NCBI GenBank assembly: GCA_963695705.1
Contig: CAVOHB010000009.1
Location: forward strand, 62,001 to 126,000
Direction of reading: 5' to 3'
DNA: 64,000 bases
Origin: JBKPNJ01 sp963695705
GTDB lineage: Bacteria; Actinomycetota; Actinomycetes; Propionibacteriales; Nocardioidaceae
Shown here one piece after another: positions 34,714 through 46,544 of the stretch. The notes under the pieces are model-generated. The model was not told where the DNA came from and searched no databases. It saw only the letters and a program-made list of their open reading frames with translations. Both the position numbers and the translations under genes were made by a program. How positions within the stretch are numbered: the first letter of the stretch is position 1; the number at the start of each line of letters is the position of its first letter.

Positions 34714-36254
34714 TTACTTCAGGGTCACTTTGTCGAAGACCAGCGTCTCGTTCGGCTGGACCGCCAGACCCTGGACACGGTTGGCCACGCCCAATCGCCT
34801 GGGTTTGGTACCAGAGGAAGAGGAAGGGTTGATCGTTCCAGACAATCTCCTGGATCTCACCGTATATCTCCTTCTGCTTCGTCGGGTCGGTCGCAGCGCG
34901 GCCTTCCTTCAGAAGCGCATCGACGCGCGGGTTGGAGTAGCCCGTCCGGTTCGCGCCGACCCCGGTGAAGAACAGGCGGTAGAGCGTGTAGTCCATGCCC
35001 GCCGTGGCGCGACCGACCATGCCCATGTTGTCCGTGCGCTGCGCCGGCTCCATGCCGACGACCTTGCTCCAGGTGCCGCGGTCGACGACGAGCGGCGTCG
35101 CCTTGATGCCGATGTTCTCGAAGGAGCCCAGCCAGCGCCTGGCAGACCTGCGAGTCCTTGATGTAGCGACCGGTCGGGCAGGTGAAGCTGAGCGACAGCT
35201 GTCCCGGCTTGTAGCCGGCTTCCGCGAGCAGCTTCTTGGCGCCTTCCGGGTCGAAGGAGACCGGCGGGAAGGTCTTGCGCAATTCGTCCTGCGTGCCGGG
35301 GCCGACCATGCCGACCGATGGCGTGCCCAGCCCGCCGAGAATGCCCTTGGCGATGCCATCGCGATCGATCGCGAGGTTCAGCGCCTTGCGCACGCGTCGC
35401 ATCGGCGAGCGGCCCGCGCAGCACCATTTCCATGTTGATGGAGAACATGCTGGGCGGGTTGATGACCTTGGCGTTCTTCAGAGGCGTTGATCGCCGGCAT
35501 GGATTCCGGCGGCACTCGCTCGACGACGTCGGCGCTGCCGGTTTCCAGCAGCGCCATGCGCGAGCCGTCCTCGGGCACGACCGTGAAGTCGATCGCCTTG
35601 AGCGTCGCCGGATAGTCGCCGGAATAGGACGGGTTCGGGACGAGCCGGAAGCCTTCGCCGCCGATGAAGTTCTCGACCATGTACGGTCCGGAGCCGACCG
35701 GCTTGCGGCCGTATTCGGCCCCCATCGCCTGCAGCGGCCTTGACGTTGACGATGCTGGCGGCCGTGTTGGCCAGCAGCATCAGGATATGGCCGTTCGGCT
35801 CGGCGAGGTGAAACTCGACCGTATCCTCGCCGACGGCCTTGATCGTGCCGAGCGACGCGTAGAGGCCGCGATAGATCGAGCCCGTCTTCTCGTCGAGCAT
35901 GCGGTTGAAGCTCGCCGCGACGGCCTCGGCGTTCAGCGGGTCGCCGTTGCTGAACTTCCTGCCGGTCTTGATCTTGACGGTGAAGACCTTGCCGTCGGGC
36001 GAGAAGGCATAGTCGGTCGCCAGGCTCTTCTGGACGTTGTTCTGCGGGTCGAGCCGAAAGAGCCCTTCGAGCACGGCCAGGTCGACCGCGTTGCCCGACG
36101 GGAAGATCGTTGAAGGCGGGATCGAAGGTCGCGGGATCGGCACCCACCGCGATGCGCAGGACGCCCGCCGGCTGAGCAATGCGCCTGCAGGCCGCCAGAT
36201 CGACAGACCGGCAGCGAGCGCCGCTACGTGGCAGGATTGACGAAGGTTGCGCAT
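34714..36254 (-). pseudogene. Peptide ABC transporter substrate-binding protein (DppA-like), frameshifted
   Basis: About 510 residues when joined. A signal peptide begins M-R-N-L-R-Q-S-C-H-V-A-A-L-A-A-G. The family 5 binding-protein core follows: V-L-E-G-L-F-R-L-D-P-Q-N, F-T-V-K-I-K-T-G-R-K-F-S-N-G-D-P-L, G-P-Y-M-V-E-N-F-I-G-G-E-G near 35690, then A-L-N-L-A-I-D-R-D-G-I-A-K and the C-terminus V-F-D-K-V-T-L-K. It delivers peptides, nickel or opine-like ligands; the ligand cannot be told from sequence. At least five frame changes. First gene of the minus-strand operon, divergent from the LysR gene. Confidence 0.86.
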
Positions 36255-36489
36255 GTTCGACTGTTCCCCAAGCTGGCAAATTGGTCGTTCCGAGCGGTGT
36301 CCGCGAGCGGCGCAGGCGTCCACCAGCAGCCACGAAGCGGAGTCAGTCTTTGCGTTTCTTGGTCGCTTTCGCGCTCGTCCGTGTCGGACGCAGAAGGCAG
36401 CGACGAGCGTTCAGACAACCACAGCATTTGCTCTATCTCAAATTCATAATTATACGATCTATATGAATTGAGGTTATGGCGAAGTCGCC

Positions 36490-37398
36490 ATGAACTATCG
36501 GCAGGTCGAGGTCTTCAAGGCGATCATGGACTCCGGCTCGATCACCGAGGCGGCGATCATCCTGCGGATCTCGCAGCCGGCGGTCAGCAAGGCGCTAAAG
36601 CTGCTGGAGGCCGAACTGGGCCTACGTCTCTTCTCCCGCACGACGAAGGGGATCGCGGCGACCGAGGAGGCACGGGCGCTCTATGCCGAAGTCGAGCGCA
36701 CCTATTTCGGCATGCAGAACCTGGCGCGCTTCGCCGCCAACCTGCGCGAGCGCAAGCAGGGCCGCATCGTGGTCAGCACGATCCCGGCGCTCGGCATCGC
36801 CTGGCTTCCGGCCATGGTCGCGCGGTTTTCCTCGGCGCATCCGGATGTCACGGTCTCGCTACATTCCAGCAATTCGACCGACGCCGCCCGACTTGTCGGA
36901 ACTGGCGAGATCGATCTCGGCATCGCCCAGCTTCGAAGCGAGGAATACAATCTTTCCCGGTCGCAAGCTTTTCGATCTCGAGGGAATTCATCGCCTTGCC
37001 CGAGGGACATGCGCTCGTGCGACAGGACCGAAATCCGGCGGAGGACCTCGCCGGGGAGACGATCGTCATGCTCGGGCCGGATGACGAGTTTCGCCGCAAA
37101 ATGACCCAGGCAATCGACGGCGCGGGCGTGCGCTACCGTTCGATGATCGACACGAGCCTGGGCATTACGGTCTGCGCGCTCGTCGCCGGCGGGATGTGGC
37201 ATCGGCATCGTCGACAGCGAGGCGGCACGGGTACAGGGGCAAAAGGGACTGGTGTTCCGTCGCTTCAGTCCGAGGATACTCGTGCCGATCTATCTGTTCC
37301 GCCAACGCGGTCGACCGACCAGCAAGCTTGTGGAGACGTTCAGTGCCGGTCTTTTGCCGCCACCCGTCTTTCGATGCGACGACAGGAAAGGCAACTGA
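36490..37398 (+). pseudogene. LysR-family transcriptional regulator, two compensating frameshifts
   Basis: About 302 residues. The winged helix-turn-helix (about 1-60) is classical: V-E-V-F-K-A-I-M-D-S-G-S-I-T-E-A-A, S-Q-P-A-V-S-K-A-L-K-L-L-E-A-E-L-G. The effector domain has G-R-I-V-V-S-T-I-P-A-L, then F-I-A-L-P-E-G-H-A-L-V in the second frame and G-I-G-I-V-D-S-E-A-A-R-V back in the first. Breaks are near 36965 and 37193. The gene is divergent from the peptide-transporter operon with 235 bases between, the usual LysR arrangement, so it probably controls that operon. The D-threonine-aldolase-like gene follows on the same strand. Confidence 0.87.
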
Positions 37399-37484
37399 CA
37401 CCGGAAAAAGGATAAGTACGGACAGGAGACTTGCCATTGTCGAAGGTCCCCGGTTAGCCTCCGCCGGACAAACCAGGGACATCC

Positions 37485-38102
37485 ATGAGTATCGAGGATC
37501 TCAAGAGGGCAATTGCGCGAGAGTTCGGAACTCCCGCGGTGGTGGTCGATCTCGACATCGTCGAGCGCAACATCGCCCGGGTGCAGGCTCTGTGCGACGC
37601 GGCAGGCGTTGGCAACCGACCCCACGTCAAGACGCATAAGAGCCCCGTGATCGCCGCGATGCAGCGCGATGCGGGCGCTCGCGGCATCACGTGTCAGAAG
37701 CTTGGCGAAGCGGAGGTCATGGCCGCGAACGGACTTGGGGACATTCTCATTGCGTACAACATCCTGGGCGAGGAGAAGCTCAACCGCCTCGGCAAGCTGA
37801 TGTTGGAGGCAACGGTCACCGTGGCAGCCGACAACCCCTTTGTCGTCGCGGGTCTGCCGCAGGCGGCAGCCATCGCAGGACGTGATCTGGATGTGGTCGT
37901 CGAGTGCGATACCGGACGCAAGCGGGCCGGGGTCGAGACGGCCACGGAGGCCGTTGCGCTGGCCAAGGACATTGCCTCGCGTCCCGGGCTCTCGTTTGCC
38001 GGCTTCATGCTGTATCCGCCGGAGGATGCCACGGCGGAGACGCAGGCCTTTCTCGATGCGGCCGTGGCGGGCGTGAGGGAACGCCGGATCGCCGGGGGCG
38101 GC
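37485..38102 (+). CDS. D-threonine aldolase/DSD1-family protein, N-terminal part only
   Basis: About 206 codons of an alanine-racemase-fold PLP enzyme: F-G-T-P-A-V-V-V-D-L-D-I-V-E-R-N-I start, the PLP-lysine motif R-P-H-V-K-T-H-K-S-P, G-I-T-C-Q-K-L-G-E-A-E-V-M, and V-V-V-E-C-D-T-G-R-K-R-A-G-V. Complete family members (~370 residues) cleave D-threonine or deaminate D-serine and carry a C-terminal metal-binding domain. Here that domain is missing: at R-R-I-A-G-G-G the frame passes directly into CarB. The fragment belongs with the alphaproteobacterial side by neighbourhood (87 bases after LysR), and unlike its neighbours it shows no indels. Confidence 0.82.

Positions 38103-38105
<3 letters not shown>
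38088..38105. other. Chimera junction between two genomes
   Basis: The frame reads R-R-I-A-G-G-G-L-A-A-S-P-T. The left half fits the DSD1 family, where a G-G-G or G-G-S turn follows this strand. The right half fits CarB, where G-G-L-A-A-S-P-T precedes the conserved G-W-K-E-Y-E-L-E. GGCGGC can be shared by both parents, giving a short overlap for mis-joining. Confidence 0.85.
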
Positions 38106-40813
<2,708 letters not shown>

Positions 40814-40817
<4 letters not shown>

Positions 40818-41683
40818 GCGGCGCGCGGGGACCGCTGCAGGTGGACGGCAAGGTGCTCGCGATCAAACGGGTCGGCGCCTACCAGCTCCTCACCGTGGCG
40901 GCTCCCGGGATCCCCGAGCGGACCGAACCGGGCAGCTTCGTCACCGTGGCTGTCGGGGGTGACCCGTCGGCGATGCTGCTTCGCCGCTCGTTCTCGATCT
41001 ACCGGGTCCGCAGCAGCGGCGTCTACGGCGGGACCGTCGAGATCGTCTTCGCCGCGCACGGCAAGGGAACCCGGGCGATGACCCTGCTTCGGCCCGGTGA
41101 CCCGATCAACGTTGTCGGCCCCCTCGGCAGGCCGTTCGCGGCTCCCCGTGAGCCGGTGCCGTGCGTGCTCGTCGGCGGCGGCTACGGCAGCGCGCCGCTG
41201 TTCATGCTGGCCGGCCGGCTGAGGGAGCGTGGCTGTGCGGTGCACATGGTGCTGGGTGCTGCCACCGAGCAGCGGCTGTTCGGCACCCTCGAGGCCAAGA
41301 GGGCGGCGGTGTCGGTCGTGGTGACGACGGAGGACGGCTCGATGGGTGTGCGGGGGCGGGTCACCGATGTGCTGCCCGGGCGCATCGACGCCACCGGGGC
41401 AGAGGTCGTCTACTCCTGCGGACCGATGCGGATGCTCGACGCGGTCACAGAGGTGGCGATGGCGCACGGTGCCTGGAGCCAGACCGCCGTGGAGGAGTCG
41501 ATGGCGTGCGGGGTCGGGGTGTGCATGACGTGTGTGCTGCCGGTCGTCGGCGACGACGGCGTCACGCGGATGCAGCGCTCCTGCGTGGAGGGTCCGGTGT
41601 TCCGCGGTGAGCGGGTGCGGTGGAAGGACGTCGGAACCATCCCGGTCGGAACTCTCGGTGCACCCGCGGGCGGTGGCCACTGA
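40814..41683 (+). CDS. pyrK: Dihydroorotate dehydrogenase electron-transfer subunit (PyrK-type)
   Basis: 289 residues from GTG 40814. The N-terminal FAD domain has L-L-R-R-S-F-S-I-Y-R-V. The NAD-binding domain has V-L-V-G-G-G-Y-G-S-A-P-L-F-M-L-A. The C-terminal [2Fe-2S] ligands are C-G-V-G-V-C-M-T-C and a later S-C. It passes electrons from the PyrD FMN to NAD+, making a class 1B enzyme. GTGA overlap with carB and TGATG overlap with pyrD indicate a coupled operon. Many actinobacteria use the quinone-linked class 2 enzyme instead. Confidence 0.93.
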
Positions 41684-42651
41684 TGCACGCGCTGAGCGCC
41701 GGTGATGTCGACCTGAGCACGAGCCTTGCCGACATGACCCTGCCCAACCCGGTGATGACCGCATCCGGATGCGCGGCGGCCGGTCGTGAGCTCCACCAGT
41801 TCTTCGATGTGGCCGACCTCGGCGCCGTCGTCACGAAGTCGATCATGCGCGACCCCCGGTCCGGCCGGCCGACGCCGCGGATGGCCGAGACACCGTCGGG
41901 CATGCTGAACTCGATAGGACTCCAGGGCCCGGGCGTCGACGCCTTCCTCGCCGTCGACCTACCGTGGCTGGTGCGGCGACGGGCCCGGCCGATCGTCTCG
42001 ATCGCCGGTTCCACGTTGGTGGAGTACGCCGAGCTGGCCCGGCGCGTGGAACAGAGTCCGGGGGTCAGTGCCGTCGAGGTCAACATCTCCTGCCCCAATG
42101 TCGAGAACCGCGGCCTGGTGTTCGCCTGCGATCCGTACCAAGCCGCCAAGGTCATCTCGGTCGTGCGCCGGGAGACCCCGCCAGGTGTCCCGGTCCTCGC
42201 CAAGCTCTCGCCCGACGTCACCAGCATCGTGACCGTGGCGGAGTCGGTGATGGAGGCGGGCGCGACCGGTCTGACATTGGTCAACACGCTCCTCGGCATC
42301 AGCATCGACACCGAATCGTTGCGGCCGGTGCTCGGCGGCGTCACCGGCGGCCTGTCGGGGCCGGCGATCCGCCCGGTCGCGCTGCGCTGCGTCTGGCAGG
42401 TGCACCAGGCGATGCCCGAGGTACCGGTCGTGGGAGTCGGCGGGATCGCCTCCGGGCAGGATGCCATGGAGTTCCTGCTCGCCGGCGCCAGTGCGGTCCA
42501 GGTGGGCACCGTCATCTTCAACGACCCGGGCGCTCCGATGCGGGTGGTCGCCGAGCTCGCCGCGGAGCTGGCCGCACGTGGCTTCGCCAAGTCGGTCGAT
42601 GCCGTCGGCTTCGCGCACCGGCCGGCGCGACTCCCCGGCGACACCGGATGA
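41683..42651 (+). CDS. pyrD: Dihydroorotate dehydrogenase, class 1B catalytic subunit
   Basis: 322 residues, an FMN TIM barrel that oxidises dihydroorotate to orotate. The catalytic base is the class 1 cysteine in V-N-I-S-C-P-N-V. FMN phosphate binding is shown by V-G-V-G-G-I-A-S-G-Q-D-A-M-E-F and A-V-Q-V-G-T. The N-terminus lacks the membrane-anchoring helices of class 2 enzymes, agreeing with the PyrK partner directly upstream. It overlaps pyrF as ATGA. Confidence 0.95.
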   Translation: MHALSAGDVDLSTSLADMTLPNPVMTASGCAAAGRELHQFFDVADLGAVVTKSIMRDPRSGRPTPRMAETPSGMLNSIGLQGPGVDAFLAVDLPWLVRRRARPIVSIAGSTLVEYAELARRVEQSPGVSAVEVNISCPNVENRGLVFACDPYQAAKVISVVRRETPPGVPVLAKLSPDVTSIVTVAESVMEAGATGLTLVNTLLGISIDTESLRPVLGGVTGGLSGPAIRPVALRCVWQVHQAMPEVPVVGVGGIASGQDAMEFLLAGASAVQVGTVIFNDPGAPMRVVAELAAELAARGFAKSVDAVGFAHRPARLPGDTG

Positions 42652-43493
42652 GTGCACCCGTTGCGGGCTTCGGCGAGCGGTTGTCCGCGGCCATGGCAGA
42701 CCGCGGACCGCTGTGCGTGGGGATCGACCCGCATCCGGCCCTGCTGAAGGCATGGGGACTCGCCGACGACCCCGGTGGGCTGGAACGGTTCGTGGCCGTC
42801 GCCGTCGAGGCGCTGGCCGGTGAGCTGGCGGTGCTCAAGCCGCAGTCCGCGTTCTTCGAACGTCACGGCTCCCGCGGCGTCGCCGTTCTCGAGCGGCTGA
42901 TCGCCGACGCCCGGCAGGCAGGGGCGCTGGTCCTGCTCGACGTCAAGCGTGGGGACGTGGGCTCGACCATGCAGGCGTACGCCGACGCGTACCTCGACCC
43001 ACGCTCGACGCTGGCCTGCGACGCGATCACCGTGAGCCCCTACCCAGGGTTCGGGTCACTCGATCCGGTGATCGACACCGCTATCGGCCACGGACGCGGG
43101 GTCTTCGTCCTCGCACTGACCTCCAACCCCGAGGGCGCAGCGATCCAGCAGGCACGAACCTGCACCGGTCGCACCGTAGCGGGCGACATCCTGGCCGCGA
43201 TCTCCGCACGCAACCGGGCGACCCCCGGTCTCGGCTCCGTCGGCGCCGTCGTGGGAGCCACCGTCGGGTTCACCGGTGAAGACCTGGACATCGACGGGCC
43301 GATGCTGGCGCCCGGGTTCGGCGCGCAGGGCGGCACGGTCGAGGACCTCCGTCGGGTCTTCGGCGGCGCGCTTCGCAACGTGGTGCCGAGCACGTCTCGA
43401 GCCGTCCTCGGTGCCGGACCGGAGCCGGTCGCCCTCCGGGACGCCGCCAGGCGCGCCGTCCACGACGTCGCCGCGGCGCTGCACCGGACCTGA
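42648..43493 (+). CDS. pyrF: Orotidine 5'-phosphate decarboxylase, type 2
   Basis: 281 residues, the longer actinobacterial (type 2) form. The active-site motif is L-L-D-V-K-R-G-D-V-G-S-T-M, whose lysine and aspartates remove CO2 from OMP to give UMP. The start P-L-C-V-G-I-D-P-H-P and A-I-T-V-S-P-Y-P-G-F-G are also typical. It is the last gene of the pyr operon here; its stop is followed at once by a 6-bp hairpin. Confidence 0.96.
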   Translation: MSAPVAGFGERLSAAMADRGPLCVGIDPHPALLKAWGLADDPGGLERFVAVAVEALAGELAVLKPQSAFFERHGSRGVAVLERLIADARQAGALVLLDVKRGDVGSTMQAYADAYLDPRSTLACDAITVSPYPGFGSLDPVIDTAIGHGRGVFVLALTSNPEGAAIQQARTCTGRTVAGDILAAISARNRATPGLGSVGAVVGATVGFTGEDLDIDGPMLAPGFGAQGGTVEDLRRVFGGALRNVVPSTSRAVLGAGPEPVALRDAARRAVHDVAAALHRT

Positions 43494-43495
43494 CA

Positions 43496-43510
43496 TCGGA
43501 CGGGGTCCGA
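43496..43510 (+). terminator. Short hairpin after pyrF
   Basis: TCGGAC (43496-43501) and GTCCGA (43505-43510) pair with a 3-base loop three bases after the stop, between converging genes. No T-tract, as is common in high-GC actinobacteria. Confidence 0.4.
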
Positions 43511-43547
43511 CCGCGCGTGGCCGATTCGTCCACGACCGAACGCCGAA

Positions 43548-44402
43548 CTACGGGGTGCTCCGACCTGCCGCTCTGGCGGTGACCAACCAGGCCGAGGTTC
43601 CGAACAGCACGCCGTCGCCGGTGTCATGCTCGATGAGAGTGCGCCGAAGCGCATCGAACGCTCGTGCTCTGCTGTCCTCGTCGAGCTCCTGGGTGAGCCC
43701 CTGCGCAATTCCGAGGGTGCTCACGAAGGCAAATGCGTCCTCGGCGTCTGAGCCGAACTCGGTCGGCTCACCGACCTCGTCCAGACCTATCTCAACGAAG
43801 CCGGCCACGCCGAGCACTCGGCGGATATGGTCACCGTCGGCCAGCCCGAACGGGCCAGGCACACCCGCCGGTGGCACCGGCAGCTGCCGGCCGCCGGCCA
43901 GCGCGTCGCGGATCGCCGTGAGCCACTCGTTGCGGGCGAGCTCCCTCCAGGCGAGCAGAGCCAGCCGACCGTCCTCGCGCAGAGACCTCCTGAGGTTTGT
44001 GAACGCGACCGTGGGATCAGCGAAGAACATCGCACCGAACTTGCTGACCACGAGGTCGAACGCGGAGTCGGGAAAAGGAAACACCTGCGCGTCCGCCTGC
44101 CGGAACTCGACGTTGGTCACCCGCTCGCGCTCAGCCGCTTCTCGCGCGTACCCGAGCATGCGCGACGACAAATCGACGCCGAGGGCCGAGCCGGAGGCGG
44201 CGATACGTGCAGCGTCGCGCGTCGATCTACCGGTGCCGCAGCCGACGTCCAGGATGGTGTCACGGAGGCCGATCGGCACGGCGTCGAGCAACCGCTGCCA
44301 GTTCGCTCGCGAAGCACGCTCGTAGCGAGCCGCGTGCTTCGTCCAGTGCTCGCCCTCCGGCCCGTCCCACGCGGCAGCCATCTCTGTGTTCGCGATCGTC
44401 AC
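43548..44402 (-). CDS. Class I SAM-dependent methyltransferase
   Basis: 284 residues. The SAM site is clear: I-L-D-V-G-C-G-T-G-R-S-T-R (motif I, about 50-62), A-L-G-V-D-L-S-S-R-M-L, then A-D-A-Q-V-F-P-F-P-D-S-A-F-D-L-V-V-S-K-F-G and L-R-E-D-G-R-L-A-L-L-A-W. This resembles the UbiE/Coq5-like small-molecule group. The N-terminal M-A-A-A-W-D-G-P-E-G-E-H-W substrate cap recurs in actinobacterial secondary enzymes. Substrate unknown. It stands alone on the minus strand between plus-strand operons. Confidence 0.9.
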   Translation of the reverse strand: MTIANTEMAAAWDGPEGEHWTKHAARYERASRANWQRLLDAVPIGLRDTILDVGCGTGRSTRDAARIAASGSALGVDLSSRMLGYAREAAERERVTNVEFRQADAQVFPFPDSAFDLVVSKFGAMFFADPTVAFTNLRRSLREDGRLALLAWRELARNEWLTAIRDALAGGRQLPVPPAGVPGPFGLADGDHIRRVLGVAGFVEIGLDEVGEPTEFGSDAEDAFAFVSTLGIAQGLTQELDEDSRARAFDALRRTLIEHDTGDGVLFGTSAWLVTARAAGRSTP

Positions 44403-44572
44403 CAGCTGACCTCCTCACCGGTCAATACGTGAGTCTGGCACCGCAGCAGCGAAGGTCCCTGCAAGGATGCTGCGAGGACTGCAAGATCGACCTGAATGCC
44501 CTGACATGCTGCCGGTGCCGCACATCCGACATAGGGGTCTAGAGTCGACCCACATCGTCGATCGGGGGCCAG

Positions 44573-45130
44573 ATGAAGATACGGGTCGCACTCTGCGCAT
44601 TGACGCTCGTTGCCGCGAGCGGGTTGGCGGCATGCGGCGGCAGTGACAGCACTGACAGCTCAGCCGGGGGAACTCCGGACTCGACAAGCACTCCCGGTGG
44701 CTCATCGAGCGACCCGAGCGACTTGTCGAGCAGCCCGCCGGAGAACACGTCAGGGGGATCCGACTCGGACTACTGCTCAGCACTCCAGGCAGCGAAGGCG
44801 AAGTTCAGCAACCTCGACCAGTTCAAGCCGGCCCAGTTCGAGGACCTCAAGAACACGCTCAGCGACATCGCCGACAAGGCCCCGGAGAACATCCGGGCCC
44901 AATGGCAGGTCCTCGACTCCAAGTTCTCCCAGCTCTCGGACGCCCTGGAGAATCTCGGAGTCGACTTGAGTGACCTGGGTGACCCGTCCGCCCTCGCGAG
45001 CCTCGACCCACAGAAGCTCAAGGAGTTCCAGGCTGCGATCAAGAACCTGGACGGCAACGACATCACGAAGGCCACCGACGCGATCAGCGCCGAGGTCAAG
45101 GCCGACTGCGGCATCGACATGGGAAGTTGA
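44573..45130 (+). CDS. Putative lipoprotein, hypothetical
   Basis: 185 residues. A signal peptide with lipobox L-A-A-C (Cys 21) predicts lipid attachment outside the membrane. Next comes a Ser/Gly/Pro/Asp-rich linker (about 22-62), then a helical domain with a Cys near its start (D-Y-C-S-A-L-Q-A-A-K) and one near the end (V-K-A-D-C-G-I-D), probably paired. This layout is widespread among actinobacterial envelope lipoproteins of unknown role. It is a single gene upstream of mihF. Confidence 0.8.
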   Translation: MKIRVALCALTLVAASGLAACGGSDSTDSSAGGTPDSTSTPGGSSSDPSDLSSSPPENTSGGSDSDYCSALQAAKAKFSNLDQFKPAQFEDLKNTLSDIADKAPENIRAQWQVLDSKFSQLSDALENLGVDLSDLGDPSALASLDPQKLKEFQAAIKNLDGNDITKATDAISAEVKADCGIDMGS

Positions 45131-45283
45131 CCAGCCCAACCCTGCACTGCGCTGGCACCACGCCACGCGCATGGGCGATCCGGCCGATCTCAGTGCGCGT
45201 GCCCTTTGACCATGTCGGCATCGGATCGCTAGGTTCCGTAACAGCGCCTACGTTCATTGACTGTTCATCCGAGGTGACCCGCC

Positions 45284-45601
45284 GTGGCAGTCCCCAAGCT
45301 CACCCCAGCGCAGCGTCAGGCAGCACTCGAGAAGGCGGCGGCCGCCCGCCGAGAGCGAGCCGACGTGAAGAACCGTCTCAAGCATTCCGGTGCCACGCTC
45401 TCGGAGGTGCTTCGCGAGGGATCCTCCAACGAGGTGATCGCGAAGATGAAGGTGCTCGACTTGTTGCGGGCCATGCCGGGGCTGGGAAAGGTTCGGGCGC
45501 AGCACCTGATGGAACGCATAGGGATCTCCGAGACCCGGCGCGTGCGCGGCCTGGGGAACAAGCAGATCGCCGCCCTCGAGGCTGAATTCGAATCCCGTTA
45601 A
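45284..45601 (+). CDS. mihF: Actinobacterial integration host factor (mIHF)
   Basis: 105 residues from GTG 45284, with GAGGTGA upstream. It starts M-A-V-P-K-L-T-P-A-Q-R-Q-A-A-L-E-K-A, a basic helix followed by the H2TH-like DNA-binding part M-P-G-L-G-K-V-R-A-Q-H-L-M and R-R-V-R-G-L-G-N-K-Q-I-A-A-L. This nucleoid protein is unrelated to the proteobacterial HU/IHF fold and is found directly before gmk in actinobacteria, as here. Its presence is strong evidence for the phylum of this half of the window. Confidence 0.95.
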   Translation: MAVPKLTPAQRQAALEKAAAARRERADVKNRLKHSGATLSEVLREGSSNEVIAKMKVLDLLRAMPGLGKVRAQHLMERIGISETRRVRGLGNKQIAALEAEFESR

Positions 45602-46185
45602 TGTCGAGTGGACCGGTCCGGCCGAGACTCACGGTGCTGTCCGGTCCGAGCGGGGTCGGCAAGTCCACGGTCGTCAATGAGCTGCGGGAGAGCCATCCCG
45701 ACGTGTGGGTGTCGGTGTCCGTCACGACGCGGTTCCCCCGGCCCGGTGAGATCGAGGGCAAGCACTACACGTTTGTGAACGACCAGCGGTTCGACGAGAT
45801 GAGCGCCTCGGGCGAGCTGCTGGAGTGGGCGGAGTTCGCCGGCCACCGCTACGGCACACCCCGTCGTCCGGTTCTGGAACGACTGGCCGCCGCTGTTCCC
45901 GTACTGCTGGAGATAGACCTGCAGGGAGCCCGTCAGGTGCGTGCATCGATGCCGGATGCGCAGCTGGTCTTCCTGACCCCGCCGTCGTGGGAGGAGCTGG
46001 TGCGCCGGCTGACCCGGCGCGGGACCGAGCCCGCCGACCGGATCGAGGCCCGCCTCGCCGAAGCGCGCGAGGAGCTGACCCACGAAGCCGAGTTCGACGT
46101 CACGCTGACGAACACAGACGTCCATCGGGTTTGCAACGACTTGGTAGCCTTGATGAAATCCCACTCCGACTCTTGTGAGGCCTAG
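45601..46185 (+). CDS. gmk: Guanylate kinase
   Basis: 194 residues. P-loop L-S-G-P-S-G-V-G-K-S-T-V (about 12-23), then the GMP-binding V-S-V-T-T-R-F-P-R-P-G-E-I-E-G-K-H-Y-T-F and L-E-I-D-L-Q-G-A-R-Q-V. It phosphorylates GMP to GDP. Its ATG overlaps the mihF stop (TAATG), and rpoZ starts five bases after it. Confidence 0.97.
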   Translation: MSSGPVRPRLTVLSGPSGVGKSTVVNELRESHPDVWVSVSVTTRFPRPGEIEGKHYTFVNDQRFDEMSASGELLEWAEFAGHRYGTPRRPVLERLAAAVPVLLEIDLQGARQVRASMPDAQLVFLTPPSWEELVRRLTRRGTEPADRIEARLAEAREELTHEAEFDVTLTNTDVHRVCNDLVALMKSHSDSCEA

Positions 46186-46190
46186 CCGCT

Positions 46191-46493
46191 GTGTCTGGCT
46201 CCCAGCCCGTTGCCGAGGGCATCACCAATCCGCCGATCGACGAGTTGCTCGAGAAGACCGACTCGAAGTACAAGCTCGTCCTCTACAGCGCCAAGCGCGC
46301 CCGGCAGATCAATGCCTATTACTCCCAGCTCGGCGAGGGCCTGCTCGAGTACGTCGGACCGCTGGTCGAGACGCACGTGCAGGAGAAGCCGCTGTCGATC
46401 GCGCTGCGCGAGATCAACGGCGACATGCTGACCTGCGAGGACATCGACCCCGAGGCCGAGCAGGCGGAGGCCGACCGGCCTGAAACAGCCTGA
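46191..46493 (+). CDS. rpoZ: RNA polymerase omega subunit
   Basis: 100 residues from GTG 46191. The omega core I-T-N-P-P-I-D-E-L-L-E-K-T-D-S-K-Y-K-L-V and the actinobacterial variant S-A-K-R-A-R-Q-I-N-A-Y-Y are present, ending in an acidic tail. Omega aids RNA polymerase assembly. It follows gmk, the conserved gmk-rpoZ pairing. Confidence 0.96.
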   Translation: MSGSQPVAEGITNPPIDELLEKTDSKYKLVLYSAKRARQINAYYSQLGEGLLEYVGPLVETHVQEKPLSIALREINGDMLTCEDIDPEAEQAEADRPETA

Positions 46494-46544
46494 TCCGGCC
46501 GGAGGCTTCACTGAATCGAGTGACCGCCGTGGCACACTTCGCCC

